Translations under genes and position numbers: made by a program
From: an uncultured Flavobacteriaceae bacterium
Lineage (GTDB): Bacteria > Bacteroidota > Bacteroidia > Flavobacteriales > Flavobacteriaceae
Reading direction: 5' to 3'
DNA: 64,000 bases
Assembly: GCA_947503005.1 (NCBI GenBank)
Contig: CANNCA010000001.1
Span: 372,001-436,000 of the forward strand
Notes under the pieces: model-generated
What the model saw: only the letters and a program-made list of their open reading frames with translations
What the model was told of the DNA's origin: nothing
Databases searched by the model: none
In this document: positions 28,730 through 39,819 of the stretch, piece after piece
Layout: the number at the start of each line of letters is the position of its first letter
How positions within the stretch are numbered: position 1 is the first letter of the stretch

Positions 28730-29473
28730 TTAAGAACCAATTTTAGGTTTTAAAAATTTTTGAACCTCTTCATAAGGTAAGATCAATTCAATGGTGCCAT
28801 CTGCGAAAGACGATACTTCATATTGATTGTAAAGTAATTTCATTCCCTTTTCCGTAAACCCAATATTTTCAGGTAAGTAGAAAGAGTCTTGTTCAAACAT
28901 AAAACCTGTATAGTTGATGGGCTTATCTGATGGAATGTTTTCTTTCATTCTAAAATGACGTTCCGCCAAATCACGGAATGCAAGACTATCTTTGAATAAA
29001 CGCCAATTTTCCAATTCCTCTCCTTTGATTTTATCGAAATTCAAGAATCGTTTAGAAGTATATCCATGTGCGCCTCCCGTGAAAATATAAGCGTCTAATG
29101 AAATGGTTAACAGTGCGGCATCTTCATAAGTAATTTCAGCATCGATTCTTGCCTCCCAAGGCGTAGACTCGTCTTCATATTTTTCCTGAAGTTCTGAAAA
29201 ACCTGATTTAAAAGATTCGATTGCTGTTCCAATATCAGAGACTTCTAGCGCTTCATCAAAATGTAACAAAGCAATAACTTCTTCCCGCAGCGCAGTATTT
29301 ACTGATCGGGCGATTCTGGTTTCTTCGATTGCCTTTGGTAGGTTTATGGCTATCTTAGGGCAATCGGCACATTGCTCACCTTGAATTGATAAAGGAGCGA
29401 AAGTAAGGTTTTGTTCATCTTGACAACCAATGAGCAGAAAAAACAGTAAAAAAAAGCAATTTGAAAGTCTCAT
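28730..29473 (-). CDS. DUF4163/DUF3298 (RsiV/PdaC-like) lipoprotein
   Basis: About 247 residues from the ATG at 29473, which directly precedes the signal sequence (RLSNCFFLLFFLLIGC). The mature part has a DUF4163-like strand region (DAEITYEDAALLTISLDAYIF), then the DUF3298 segment GGAHGYTSKRFLNFD and a terminal FADGTIELILPYEEVQKFL strand pair. This pairing occurs in RsiV anti-sigma factors and PdaC deacetylases, but no transmembrane anti-sigma region or deacetylase domain is present. Probably a stand-alone envelope protein. It ends 2 bases from the convergent DinB gene. Confidence 0.8.
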   Translation of the reverse strand: MRLSNCFFLLFFLLIGCQDEQNLTFAPLSIQGEQCADCPKIAINLPKAIEETRIARSVNTALREEVIALLHFDEALEVSDIGTAIESFKSGFSELQEKYEDESTPWEARIDAEITYEDAALLTISLDAYIFTGGAHGYTSKRFLNFDKIKGEELENWRLFKDSLAFRDLAERHFRMKENIPSDKPINYTGFMFEQDSFYLPENIGFTEKGMKLLYNQYEVSSFADGTIELILPYEEVQKFLKPKIGS

Positions 29474-29498
29474 TAACGCATTGATGATTGGGGTCTGA

Positions 29499-29529
29499 TT
29501 GTATGCTTTCAAAGATAACGATACATTTG
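29499..29529 (+). promoter_or_regulatory. Promoter of the cystathionine gamma-synthase gene
   Basis: TTG at 29499-29501, a 20-base spacer and TACATTTG at 29522-29529 fit the Bacteroidota consensus TTG-N19-TAnnTTTG, 18 bases before the start codon. Confidence 0.5.
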
Positions 29530-29547
29530 TATTAATAATTATAGATA

Positions 29548-30702
29548 ATGAGCGAAAAGAAACTAAAATTCAATAGTAAGACCATTCACGGAGGTCAACA
29601 ACCGGATAAGGCCTATGGTGCCGTTATGCCTCCTATTTACCAGACATCGACCTATGCGCAGACCACACCTGGCGGGCATCAGGGGTATGAATATTCTAGA
29701 AGTGCCAACCCAACAAGAACGGCTTTAGAGAATTCTCTGGCCAGTATTGAAAACGGAAAGTACGGTTTGGCTTTTGCGAGCGGTCTAGCCGCAATTGACG
29801 CAGTGATAAAACTATTGAACCCCGGTGATGAAGTAGTGTCCACGAACGATTTATATGGCGGTAGCTACCGCTTGTTCAAACAAGTCTTTGAAAAATTCGG
29901 TATCAAGTTTCAATTTATCGGGATGCAAAATGCTGCTAAAATTGAAGATTACATTACGAATAAAACGAGATTGATCTGGGTGGAGACCCCTACCAATCCT
30001 ATGATGAATGTTATCGATATCAAATTGGTTTCGGCTATGGCAAAGAAGCACAAAATATTATTGGCCGTTGACAACACATTTGCGACTCCTTATTTACAAA
30101 TACCATTGGACTTAGGCGCAGATATAGTGATGCATTCTGCTACGAAATACCTTGGGGGGCATAGTGATGTGGTGGTGGGAGCTCTGGTTGTCAACGATAA
30201 AGATCTTGCTGATAAATTGTATTTCATTCAAAATGCCAGCGGTGCGGTCTGTGGGCCAATGGATAGTTTTCTAACGCTTCGCGGAATCAAAACACTTCAT
30301 GTACGAATGCAACGCCATTGTGAAAATGGTAGGGCAATAGCAGAATACTTGGCGAACCATCCTAAAATAGAGAAAGTGTATTGGCCAGGTTTTGAAGACC
30401 ATCCGAACCACGATATTGCCAAAAGTCAAATGAGTGATTTTGGAGGTATGATTTCTTTTATTCCAAAAGGAAGCAGTTACGAAAATGCCATAAAGATTGT
30501 TGAAAAACTTCAAGTATTTACCCTGGCGGAATCATTGGGTGGAGTAGAAAGTTTGGCTGGTCATCCCGCTAGTATGACCCATGCTAGTATTCCTAAAGAG
30601 GAACGCGAAAAAAGCGGGGTTGTCGATTCATTGATTCGGTTGAGCGTAGGTATTGAAGATGCTGACGATTTGATTGACGATCTGAATCAGGCCATCGGAT
30701 AA
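29548..30702 (+). CDS. metB: Cystathionine gamma-synthase-type PLP enzyme
   Basis: 384 residues, the usual length for Cys/Met-metabolism PLP enzymes. Visible are the N-terminal YEYSRSANPTRTALE, the cofactor-binding FASGLAAID, the PLP lysine in HSATKYLGGHSDVVVGA and the C-terminal LAESLGGVESL-AGHPASMTHA. The fit is best for cystathionine gamma-synthase (homoserine ester plus cysteine to cystathionine). Related gamma-lyases share every motif, so the direction of the reaction is inference. It has its own promoter and no methionine genes beside it. Confidence 0.87.
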   Translation: MSEKKLKFNSKTIHGGQQPDKAYGAVMPPIYQTSTYAQTTPGGHQGYEYSRSANPTRTALENSLASIENGKYGLAFASGLAAIDAVIKLLNPGDEVVSTNDLYGGSYRLFKQVFEKFGIKFQFIGMQNAAKIEDYITNKTRLIWVETPTNPMMNVIDIKLVSAMAKKHKILLAVDNTFATPYLQIPLDLGADIVMHSATKYLGGHSDVVVGALVVNDKDLADKLYFIQNASGAVCGPMDSFLTLRGIKTLHVRMQRHCENGRAIAEYLANHPKIEKVYWPGFEDHPNHDIAKSQMSDFGGMISFIPKGSSYENAIKIVEKLQVFTLAESLGGVESLAGHPASMTHASIPKEEREKSGVVDSLIRLSVGIEDADDLIDDLNQAIG

Positions 30703-30752
30703 AAAATTTACGATATTTCTAAAATAATAGATGGTAAATTATAATAATAACA

Positions 30753-30760
30753 TAATTTTG
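30753..30760 (+). promoter_or_regulatory. Candidate -7 box for gdhA
   Basis: TAATTTTG, 48 bases before the ATG at 30809, matches TAnnTTTG. No -33 TTG at the usual spacing. Confidence 0.35.
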
Positions 30761-30802
30761 GCACTATATTTTAAATTCAATAAAATTCAACCTATTACTT
30801 AA

Positions 30803-32164
<1,362 letters not shown>

Positions 32165-32186
32165 AGTAAGAGATACAAAATTAGAG

Positions 32187-32224
32187 GTGCGAAGTAATAA
32201 AAAATACTTCGCACTTTTTGTTTT
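32187..32224 (+). terminator. Terminator of gdhA
   Basis: Perfect 10-bp stem GTGCGAAGTA / TACTTCGCAC with an 8-base A-rich loop, followed by TTTTTGTTTT, 22 bases after the stop codon. Confidence 0.85.
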
Positions 32225-32554
32225 AACTTTTTAATTCAAAGGACGAATTATTTTAAGTTGTTTTTAGGGCTAGAATTATTCATGTTGTGAATGATATATC
32301 TTGTTTACAAGGTAAAGGAAACCTTGAAATTCAAAAAAGAAAATCATTCAAGAATTACTTAACTTATCAAAATACATCTTGGGATATTGATTTTTACCGC
32401 CATTGCGTTAACGCTTATTTTTCAAGAAACTTTGTAAGCTCCCATTTTCGATAGTCATACTCCGAATTTAGTACTTCAAACCTCGTACCTTCTACCTCGT
32501 ACTTCTAATTTCGTATTATTAAAAGTTATCTTTGCATCAAACTTTAACCGACCG
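32225..32554. other. Intergenic region before recO
   Basis: 330 A/T-rich bases with no gene. Two near-identical tandem units (32480-32493 and 32494-32506, ACCTCGTACCTTCT then ACCTCGTACTTCT) sit just upstream of a recO -7 box, TATCTTTG at 32527-32534. Nothing else is seen. Confidence 0.5.
32527..32534 (+). promoter_or_regulatory. Candidate -7 box for recO
   Basis: TATCTTTG fits TAnnTTTG, 20 bases before the ATG at 32555. Confidence 0.4.
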
Positions 32555-33274
32555 ATGCAAGTAACTACCAAAGCCATCATACTTACCTCTCTGAAATACG
32601 GCGATACCAGTCTTATTGTAAAGGCGTATACGGTTTCCGATGGTTTGAAGTCCTATCTGTTAAAAGGAGTTTTAGCATCTAAAAAAGGTAAATTGAAAAC
32701 GGCTTATTTTCAACCTTTGGCTCAATTGGAAATTGTTGCGAATCATAAGAACAAAGGCACTTTAGAAATAATCAAAGAAGCTAAGGTAAACTACCACTAC
32801 CAAACACTGCACACGGATATTTCTAAAAATGCAATGACTTTGTTTTTGGCGGAAGTGTTGGGCAATAGCGTTCGTGAAGAAGAAAAAAATGAGGGACTTT
32901 ACGAGTTTTTAGAGGCTTCCTTGCAATGGTTTGATTCGCATGATTCGATTGCTAATTTTCACGTTTATTTTTTAATTCGATTGACCAAATATTTTGGTTT
33001 TTATCCAGATACGAACGGAATAAAAGCAACCCACTTTGATTTGCAAGAGGGAGAGTTTACGAACACGCCATCGATGAACCCTATTCTCACAGGTAGAAAC
33101 CTTTCTTTTTTTAAAAGCTTCTTAGGCATAAATTTTGATGAGGTACAAGACGTCAAAATGAACAAAACCAATCGACAAGAGCTACTGAAATCAATTGTGT
33201 TGTACTACGAGTTACATCTACAAGGTTTTAGAAAGCCCAAGTCACTGGCCGTTTTAAATGAAGTTTTCAGTTAA
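32555..33274 (+). CDS. recO: DNA repair protein RecO
   Basis: 239 residues; mediator protein of RecF-pathway recombination that binds single-stranded DNA and loads RecA with RecR. The N-terminal OB fold opens with TTKAIILTSLKYGDTSLIVKAY. The helical C-terminal half has FLAEVLGNSVREEE and RLTKYFGFYPD, as in Bacteroidota RecO. No zinc-finger cysteines are seen. A TonB receptor gene follows after a single base, a linkage often met in this phylum. Confidence 0.9.
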   Translation: MQVTTKAIILTSLKYGDTSLIVKAYTVSDGLKSYLLKGVLASKKGKLKTAYFQPLAQLEIVANHKNKGTLEIIKEAKVNYHYQTLHTDISKNAMTLFLAEVLGNSVREEEKNEGLYEFLEASLQWFDSHDSIANFHVYFLIRLTKYFGFYPDTNGIKATHFDLQEGEFTNTPSMNPILTGRNLSFFKSFLGINFDEVQDVKMNKTNRQELLKSIVLYYELHLQGFRKPKSLAVLNEVFS

Positions 33275-33275
33275 T

Positions 33276-35687
33276 ATGCGGTATCCTTTACTTACGTTCT
33301 TCCTTTTATTATGTCTAGCGGTTTCCGCCCAGGAAATCACTATTCTTGATATGGATACAAAAGAGCCCATAATCAATGTCGCTGTCTATAACCTAGACAA
33401 ATCGAAAACTGCTTTGTCTGATTTCAATGGCAGGTGCGATCTTTCCATTTTTGATAGAAACGAACGTATTACCTTTAAGCATATCAGTTACGAAATCAGG
33501 AAATCTACAAAAAATCAAATCCAAAAACTGCGGCGTCGAATTTACCTGACCTTAAGAGCCGAGCAATTGGACGAAGTGGTCATGTCAGTCAGCAAATGGG
33601 AACAACAGAAAAAAGATATTCCCAACAAAATCGTATCGATTGATGCTCGCGAAATAGCTTTTGTCAGTCCCCAAACTTCCGCTGACCTTTTGCAGAACAG
33701 CGGAAAAGTATTCGTTCAGAAAAGTCAATTGGGGGGTGGAAGTCCAATGATACGAGGTTTTGCTACAAATCGCTTGCTACTTTCTGTTGATGGTGTCCGT
33801 ATGAACAACGCCATTTTCAGGGGAGGAAATGTGCAGAACGTCATTTCTATCGATCCGTTCAATATCAAGAATACAGAAGTTATTTTCGGTCCGGGCTCTG
33901 TAATTTATGGAAGTGATGCCATTGGAGGTGTGATGAATTTCTACACCAAAAAACCTGAATTCTCAAATGTGGATAGCTTGATGGTTACAGGAAATGCAGA
34001 CTATCGTTTTGCTTCCGCCAACATGGAAAATACCCTTCACTTTGACGTCAACCTAGGAAAGAGAAAATGGTCTTTTTTGACCAGTGCTTCCTACAATAAT
34101 TTTGGCGACCTAACCATGGGCAAAAATGGTCCAGAGACCTATTTACGCGACAATTTGGTAATCAGAAGAAACGGGGTCGATGAATTGGTACCGAATTCAA
34201 ATCCTAAAGAGCAAAATCCGACGAGATACAGTCAAATTAATCTCTTACAAAAGGTAGCTTTTAAGCCAAATAATATATGGCAGTATGATTTAGGACTCCA
34301 TTATTCGGAGACATCCGACTATTCTCGATATGATCGACTGATACGTCCGAACTCAACAGATGATGGGTTGCATTTTGCCGAATGGTTCTATGGTCCTCAA
34401 AAATGGTTCATGGCGAATATGCAAGTCAATAAAAAAGGAAAAGGAAAATTTTATGACGGCGTAAAGCTTACGACTGCATACCAACATTTTGAGGAAAGCA
34501 GAAATGAAAGGGGTTTTCAAGATCAAACTCGGTTTACAACAAAAGAAAAGGTTAATGCCCTTTCTATTAACCTTGATTTTGAGAATAAAAAAATAGGGAA
34601 TCTGAGATTGTACTATGGAGGTGAGTTTATAATCAACAAAATTGGCTCTCAAGGCGGTCAGCAAGACATCGAAACCAAAACGATTGCTAATGCAGCTAGT
34701 CGATACCCAGATGGCTCTACTTGGCAGACCCTGGCGGGTTATATTAACGGAGAGTACAAAGTAAGACCGAACTTAACCCTTTTATCCGGCATGCGCTACA
34801 GCCATGTTTGGATTGATGCGATTTTTGATAAAACTTTTTATCCCTTTTCTTTTGACGATGCCAATCTAAACAATGGAGCATTGACGGGCAGTTTAGGATT
34901 AAGTTGGTTTCCGAAAGCCGATTTGCAAATTACTTGGAACGGTTCTACGGGTTTTAGAGCACCAAATATTGATGATGTAGGTAAGATTTTTGATTCAGAG
35001 CCTGGTTCAGTGGTTGTTCCTAATCCTGATTTAGAACCAGAATATGCCTATAATGTCGAATTGGGCATTAACAAAAACTTTGACGATAAGGTCGTATTGA
35101 AAGGAGCAACTTTTTACACCTATTTGGTAGATGCTTTGGTAAGGCGAGATTTTCAGTTTAACGGTCAGTCGGAAATTGAGTACAACGGAGAATTAAGTAA
35201 CGTTCAGGCCATACAGAATGCGGCCAAAGCCTATGTTTATGGATTCGAATTTGGAATAGAAGCTTTTCTGAACGATAACTTCTCGGTGAGTTCGAACCTT
35301 ACATTGACCCAAGGTATTGAAGAAGAAGATGATGGAACCGATTCTCCGGGAAGACATGTAGCCCCAACCTTTGGGGATTTGCATTTGATATGGAAAAATC
35401 AAAAGCTTAAGACCGATTTGTTTTTAAACTATAATGGTGAAATTCCATTTAATGATTTGGCCAATTCGGAAAGGAGTAAGGCATATATTTATGCTGTGGA
35501 CGTTAATGGTGATCCCTTTTCGCCATCATGGTATACCCTGAATCTTCGTTCACAATATACGATCTCGAATGCTTTGAAGACTACCATGAGCATTGAGAAT
35601 ATTACAAATCAGCGTTATCGTACCTATTCTTCGGGTATTGCGGCACCTGGTATCAATCTCATTCTTGGATTGGGATATCGATTTTAG
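33276..35687 (+). CDS. TonB-dependent outer-membrane receptor
   Basis: About 803 residues from the ATG at 33276, which starts a signal peptide (MRYPLLTFFLLLCLAVSAQE); an ATG at 33258 inside recO is possible but unneeded. Order: carboxypeptidase-regulatory-like domain (about residues 18-95), TonB plug (GGGSPMIRGFATNRLLLSVDGVRMN...GPGSVIYGSDAIGGVMNF) and a 22-strand beta barrel ending in aromatic GLGYRF. The plug pattern GVRMNNAIFRGGNVQNV resembles haem/haemoglobin-type receptors, but the ligand is not proven. Translationally adjacent to recO. Confidence 0.9.
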   Translation: MRYPLLTFFLLLCLAVSAQEITILDMDTKEPIINVAVYNLDKSKTALSDFNGRCDLSIFDRNERITFKHISYEIRKSTKNQIQKLRRRIYLTLRAEQLDEVVMSVSKWEQQKKDIPNKIVSIDAREIAFVSPQTSADLLQNSGKVFVQKSQLGGGSPMIRGFATNRLLLSVDGVRMNNAIFRGGNVQNVISIDPFNIKNTEVIFGPGSVIYGSDAIGGVMNFYTKKPEFSNVDSLMVTGNADYRFASANMENTLHFDVNLGKRKWSFLTSASYNNFGDLTMGKNGPETYLRDNLVIRRNGVDELVPNSNPKEQNPTRYSQINLLQKVAFKPNNIWQYDLGLHYSETSDYSRYDRLIRPNSTDDGLHFAEWFYGPQKWFMANMQVNKKGKGKFYDGVKLTTAYQHFEESRNERGFQDQTRFTTKEKVNALSINLDFENKKIGNLRLYYGGEFIINKIGSQGGQQDIETKTIANAASRYPDGSTWQTLAGYINGEYKVRPNLTLLSGMRYSHVWIDAIFDKTFYPFSFDDANLNNGALTGSLGLSWFPKADLQITWNGSTGFRAPNIDDVGKIFDSEPGSVVVPNPDLEPEYAYNVELGINKNFDDKVVLKGATFYTYLVDALVRRDFQFNGQSEIEYNGELSNVQAIQNAAKAYVYGFEFGIEAFLNDNFSVSSNLTLTQGIEEEDDGTDSPGRHVAPTFGDLHLIWKNQKLKTDLFLNYNGEIPFNDLANSERSKAYIYAVDVNGDPFSPSWYTLNLRSQYTISNALKTTMSIENITNQRYRTYSSGIAAPGINLILGLGYRF

Positions 35688-35728
35688 AGTTTGTTTTGAA
35701 AAGTGTGACGGGAGTCTAGGCACAAAAA

Positions 35729-35752
35729 AACCCCAACGTTTCCGTCGGGGTT
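35729..35752. terminator. Bidirectional terminator between convergent genes
   Basis: Stem AACCCCAACG / CGTCGGGGTT (one mismatch) with a 4-base loop, an A run on the left and a T-rich stretch on the right; it serves the TonB receptor and the Ala-rich lipoprotein genes. Confidence 0.75.
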
Positions 35753-35774
35753 ATTCTTTTTCGTGAATGATTTA

Positions 35775-36182
35775 TTAGTTTTTCACCTTCTCTTTCACGT
35801 CTTCAACACCTTCCTTTGCTTTGTCAGCAGCTTTATTTGCGGCGTCCTTAACGTCATTGCCTACTTCTTTTGCTTTGTCAGCGGCGTCATTGCCAGCATC
35901 TTTAACCGCATCAACGGCATCAGAACCAGCTTCCTTAGCAGAATCGACCGCATCACCTGCAGCATCCATAGCGCCTTCAGCGGCATCGCCTATTGCTTCA
36001 CCTGCATCTTCCGCAGCATCCATTGCACCTTCAGCAGCATCACCCATAGCTTCACCTGCATCTTCTGCAGCATCAGCAGCAGCTTCAGTAGCATCTTTTG
36101 CTTTATCGGCAGCTTCTCTACATGATACAAATGATGCTGAAAGAGCTACCATTAAAATCGAACTTAAAATTACTTTTTTCAT
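35775..36182 (-). CDS. Ala-rich repeat lipoprotein (LEA-like amphipathic helix)
   Basis: 135 residues from the ATG at 36182, chosen because it opens a lipoprotein signal (MKKVILSSILMVALSASFVSC). The mature part is almost entirely Ala, Asp, Glu, Lys and Gly in 11-residue periodicity. Units such as DAAEDAGEAMG-DAAEGAM recur twice as a nearly identical 22-residue pair, then the repeats grade into DAADKAKEVG-like units. This is the composition of group 3 LEA or YtxH-like amphipathic helices, possibly protecting the envelope against desiccation or osmotic stress. A minus-strand -7 box, TATCTTTG (complement of 36216-36223), lies about 35 bases upstream. Confidence 0.75.
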   Translation of the reverse strand: MKKVILSSILMVALSASFVSCREAADKAKDATEAAADAAEDAGEAMGDAAEGAMDAAEDAGEAIGDAAEGAMDAAGDAVDSAKEAGSDAVDAVKDAGNDAADKAKEVGNDVKDAANKAADKAKEGVEDVKEKVKN

Positions 36183-36377
36183 TTTTTTAGTTTTAGTGTT
36201 TGTTTTACTTAACCGCAAAGATATACGGATAGATTCAGTTTTTGGATGCCAATTGTTAACATTTGGAAGCAAACAATTAACATTGTGCCGCAAAAGCAGT
36301 CATTCTTGAACCATTTAATTCACATGAAATCTTCTGGATTACCTCATAATCATAGCTTTAATATGAATCAAAATTCA

Positions 36378-36385
36378 TAATTTTG
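36378..36385 (+). promoter_or_regulatory. Candidate -7 box for the ileS operon
   Basis: TAATTTTG fits TAnnTTTG, 31 bases before the ileS ATG. Confidence 0.4.
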
Positions 36386-36416
36386 CAGCCTTAATTTAAG
36401 GTGATAAACTCGTAAC

Positions 36417-39400
36417 ATGAAGTTCGCAGAATATAAAGGATTGGATTTACCTAAGGTAGCAGAAGAAATTCTACAGTACTGGAAGGCAAATGCCATTTTT
36501 GAAAAAAGCGTGTCTTCTCGTGAGGGTCAAGAAAGTTATGTATTTTATGAAGGCCCCCCATCGGCCAATGGTATGCCCGGCATCCATCATGTAATGGCAC
36601 GTACCATAAAGGACATTTTTCCAAGGTACAAGACCATGAAAGGTTTTCAAGTAAAACGAAAAGCGGGTTGGGATACTCACGGATTACCTATTGAATTGGG
36701 TGTCGAGAAAGAATTGGGAATCACCAAAGAGGATATTGGCACGAAAATATCCGTTGAGGAATATAATGCAGCTTGTAAGAAGGCGGTCATGCGCTACACT
36801 GATGTTTGGAACAATATGACCGAACAAGTTGGATATTGGGTAGACATGGACGATCCATATATTACGTACAAGTCCAAATACATGGAAACCGTGTGGTGGC
36901 TGCTCAAACAGATTTATGATAAAGGACTGATTTATAAGGGGTACACTATTCAACCTTACTCACCAAAGGCCGGAACCGGGCTCAGTTCGCATGAATTGAA
37001 TCAACCGGGCACGTATCAAGATGTTACCGACACCTCAGTTACGGCACAGTTTAAGGCCATCGATAGCACTCTCCCCGATTTTCTACAAAATGAGGGAACC
37101 GTATACTTCTTGGCTTGGACTACAACACCATGGACACTTCCTTCGAATACGGCTTTGACTGTTGGAGCGAAAATAGATTACGTGTTAGTTGAGACCTATA
37201 ACCAGTACACTTTTGAACCAATGAACGTAGTTTTGGCAAAGAACTTGGTCGGAAAGCAATTTGCAGGTAAATTCTATGAAGTGGAAAATAAGCCTGAATT
37301 GTTGGAGTACGCTTCGGGAGATAAAAAGATTCCATTTTATATTGTTAAGGAATTTGTTGGCAGTGATTTGGTGGGTATCAAATACGAACAACTAATCGAT
37401 TACGCCAAACCCTATCAAAATCCTGAAAATGCGTTTCGTGTAATTTTAGGAGATTTTGTGACCACTGAAGATGGTACGGGAATTGTACATACCGCCCCCA
37501 CATTTGGGGCTGATGATGCATTAGTGGCAAAACAGGCCGTTCCTGAAGTACCGCCTTTATTGGTTTTGGATGAAAATGGTAATCCCGTTCCGTTGGTGGA
37601 TTTACAAGGGAAATTTCGTCCTGAATTAAAAGAATGGGGTGGAAAATATGTAAAGAACGAATATTACGAGGACGGTGAGGCCCCTGAACGCTCTATCGAT
37701 GTTGAGATTGCTATAAAACTAAAAGAAGAGAACAAGGCATTTAAAGTTGAAAAATACGTACACAGTTACCCGAATTGTTGGCGTACCGATAAGCCCATAC
37801 TGTATTATCCATTGGATTCTTGGTTCATCAAGATTACCGATGTTAAAGACAGAATGTTCAAGTTGAACGAAACCATAAACTGGAAACCGAAATCAACAGG
37901 CGAAGGTAGGTTCGGCAATTGGTTGGCCAATGCGAACGATTGGAATCTTTCCCGTTCCCGCTATTGGGGTATTCCATTACCGATTTGGCGAACCGAAGAT
38001 GGTACCGAACAGCTGATAATCGGTTCGGTCGAAGAACTAAAGGCTGAAATGCAGAAAGCAATTTCAGCGGGAGTTCTTGAAAAAGATATTTTCGAAGATT
38101 TCGTGGTGGGCGATATGTCTGAAGCGAACTACGATAAAATTGACTTACATAAGAATATCGTAGATCAAATAACTTTGGTGTCTCCATCTGGAAAACCAAT
38201 GAAGCGAGAAGCTGACCTAATCGATGTTTGGTTCGATAGCGGGTCTATGCCTTATGCGCAATGGCATTATCCTTTTGAAAATGCTGATTTAGTGGATAAG
38301 GGTGAGACTTTTCCCGCTGATTTTATAGCCGAAGGAGTTGATCAGACACGCGGTTGGTTCTATACCTTGCATGCTATTGCCACAATGGTTTTTGATTCGG
38401 TGGCCTACAAAAATGTAGTTTCCAATGGGCTTATTCTGGACAAAGAAGGTAAAAAGATGTCCAAACGTTTAGGCAATGCCGCAGATCCTTTCGAAACCAT
38501 GGATGCTCATGGAGCGGATGCCACGCGTTGGTATATGATTTCAAATGCAAATCCTTGGGATAACTTGAAATTCGATATCGACGGCATCGTTGAGGTAAAG
38601 CGAAAGTTTTTCGGTACGCTCTATAATACCTATTCTTTTTTCGCCTTGTACACAAATATCGATGAGTTCAAGTATTCGGAATCTGAAGTTCCTTTGAAAG
38701 AACGCCCTGAAATCGACCGGTGGATCCTATCGGAACTTCATTCCTTGATCAAAATAGTTGATGAGGCTTATGCCGACTACGAACCCACAAAGGCGACCCG
38801 TGCTATTTCAGAATATGTTCAAGAGAATTTGAGCAACTGGTACGTACGTTTAAGCAGAAGGCGTTTTTGGAAAGGTGATTATCAGCAAGATAAAATATCC
38901 GCATACCAAACCCTGTATACCTGCTTGGTTACGGTAGCTAAACTTTCAGCACCTGTGGCGCCTTTTTTTATGGATAGGCTTTACAAAGATTTAACAAATA
39001 CAACTCAAAAGGAAATATTTGAAAGTGTACATTTGGCAGATTTCCCCCAGTATGATGCTTCGCTTGTAGACTCAGAGTTAGAAAATAAGATGCAAAAGGC
39101 GCAAACAATTTCGTCTTTGGTACTTTCTATTCGTCAGAAGGAAAAAATAAAGGTGCGACAACCTTTGCAGAAAATTATGATTCCTGTTTTAGATGAGAAA
39201 CAGAAACAAGAAATAGAAGCAGTTTCCGATTTAATAAAGTCGGAAGTCAATGTTAAGGAGATTCAACTTTTAGACGATGCGTCAGGTATTTTAGTCAAAC
39301 AAATCAAGCCGAATTTCAAGGTTTTAGGCCCAAAATTCGGTAAGGATATGAAGTTGGTAACAGCTGCGGTTGCCCAATTAGGACAGGAAGACATCCAAAA

Positions 39401-39815
39401 AATTGAACAGGAGGGCGAAATATCCCTTGAAATTGAAAATAAAACCATTAAATTACAGTTACAAGATGTAGAGGTAACCTCTCAAGATATTGAAGGTTGG
39501 CTGGTGGCTACTTCTGGATCTTTAACCGTGGCATTGGATGTCACTATTAATGAGGATCTTAAAAAAGAGGGAATCGCTAGAGAATTGGTGAATCGAATCC
39601 AGAATATGAGAAAAGATTCCGGGTTTGAAGTAACCGATAGAATAGACGTCAAGATATTAAAAGATGGTCTCGTTGAAAAAGCGGTAGAGAGTAACATAGA
39701 CTACATTAAAACGGAGACTTTGACGGCTGAGCTACATTTCGAAGAAAAATTAGACGTTGGCACAAGCATAGCCTTCGATGAAATAAATACAAAATTGTTT
39801 ATCGTAAAACACTAA
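36417..39815 (+). CDS. ileS: Isoleucyl-tRNA synthetase
   Basis: 1132 residues, class I aminoacyl-tRNA synthetase charging tRNA-Ile. The HIGH-type motif is PGIHHV in SANGMPGIHHVMARTIKD; the editing CP1 domain spans about residues 190-410; the KMSKS loop is EGKKMSKRLGNAADP. An anticodon-binding domain and a long C-terminal extension follow. It is far longer than the roughly 940-residue E. coli enzyme and lacks the C-terminal zinc cysteines, fitting the eukaryote-like IleS2 type often linked to mupirocin tolerance; that last point is inference. First gene of the ileS-dksA-like-lspA cluster. Confidence 0.95.
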   Translation: MKFAEYKGLDLPKVAEEILQYWKANAIFEKSVSSREGQESYVFYEGPPSANGMPGIHHVMARTIKDIFPRYKTMKGFQVKRKAGWDTHGLPIELGVEKELGITKEDIGTKISVEEYNAACKKAVMRYTDVWNNMTEQVGYWVDMDDPYITYKSKYMETVWWLLKQIYDKGLIYKGYTIQPYSPKAGTGLSSHELNQPGTYQDVTDTSVTAQFKAIDSTLPDFLQNEGTVYFLAWTTTPWTLPSNTALTVGAKIDYVLVETYNQYTFEPMNVVLAKNLVGKQFAGKFYEVENKPELLEYASGDKKIPFYIVKEFVGSDLVGIKYEQLIDYAKPYQNPENAFRVILGDFVTTEDGTGIVHTAPTFGADDALVAKQAVPEVPPLLVLDENGNPVPLVDLQGKFRPELKEWGGKYVKNEYYEDGEAPERSIDVEIAIKLKEENKAFKVEKYVHSYPNCWRTDKPILYYPLDSWFIKITDVKDRMFKLNETINWKPKSTGEGRFGNWLANANDWNLSRSRYWGIPLPIWRTEDGTEQLIIGSVEELKAEMQKAISAGVLEKDIFEDFVVGDMSEANYDKIDLHKNIVDQITLVSPSGKPMKREADLIDVWFDSGSMPYAQWHYPFENADLVDKGETFPADFIAEGVDQTRGWFYTLHAIATMVFDSVAYKNVVSNGLILDKEGKKMSKRLGNAADPFETMDAHGADATRWYMISNANPWDNLKFDIDGIVEVKRKFFGTLYNTYSFFALYTNIDEFKYSESEVPLKERPEIDRWILSELHSLIKIVDEAYADYEPTKATRAISEYVQENLSNWYVRLSRRRFWKGDYQQDKISAYQTLYTCLVTVAKLSAPVAPFFMDRLYKDLTNTTQKEIFESVHLADFPQYDASLVDSELENKMQKAQTISSLVLSIRQKEKIKVRQPLQKIMIPVLDEKQKQEIEAVSDLIKSEVNVKEIQLLDDASGILVKQIKPNFKVLGPKFGKDMKLVTAAVAQLGQEDIQKIEQEGEISLEIENKTIKLQLQDVEVTSQDIEGWLVATSGSLTVALDVTINEDLKKEGIARELVNRIQNMRKDSGFEVTDRIDVKILKDGLVEKAVESNIDYIKTETLTAELHFEEKLDVGTSIAFDEINTKLFIVKH

Positions 39816-39819
39816 TAAC

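Noticed and set aside
32480-32506. Two tandem near-identical 13-14-base units, considered as CRISPR start
   Set aside because: Only two directly abutting copies with no spacers; a simple short tandem repeat.
35763-36309. Two overlapping plus-strand frames rich in Ser, Ala, Phe and Cys
   Set aside because: They are mirror frames of the Ala-rich repeat lipoprotein on the minus strand; GC-rich repeats keep several frames open.
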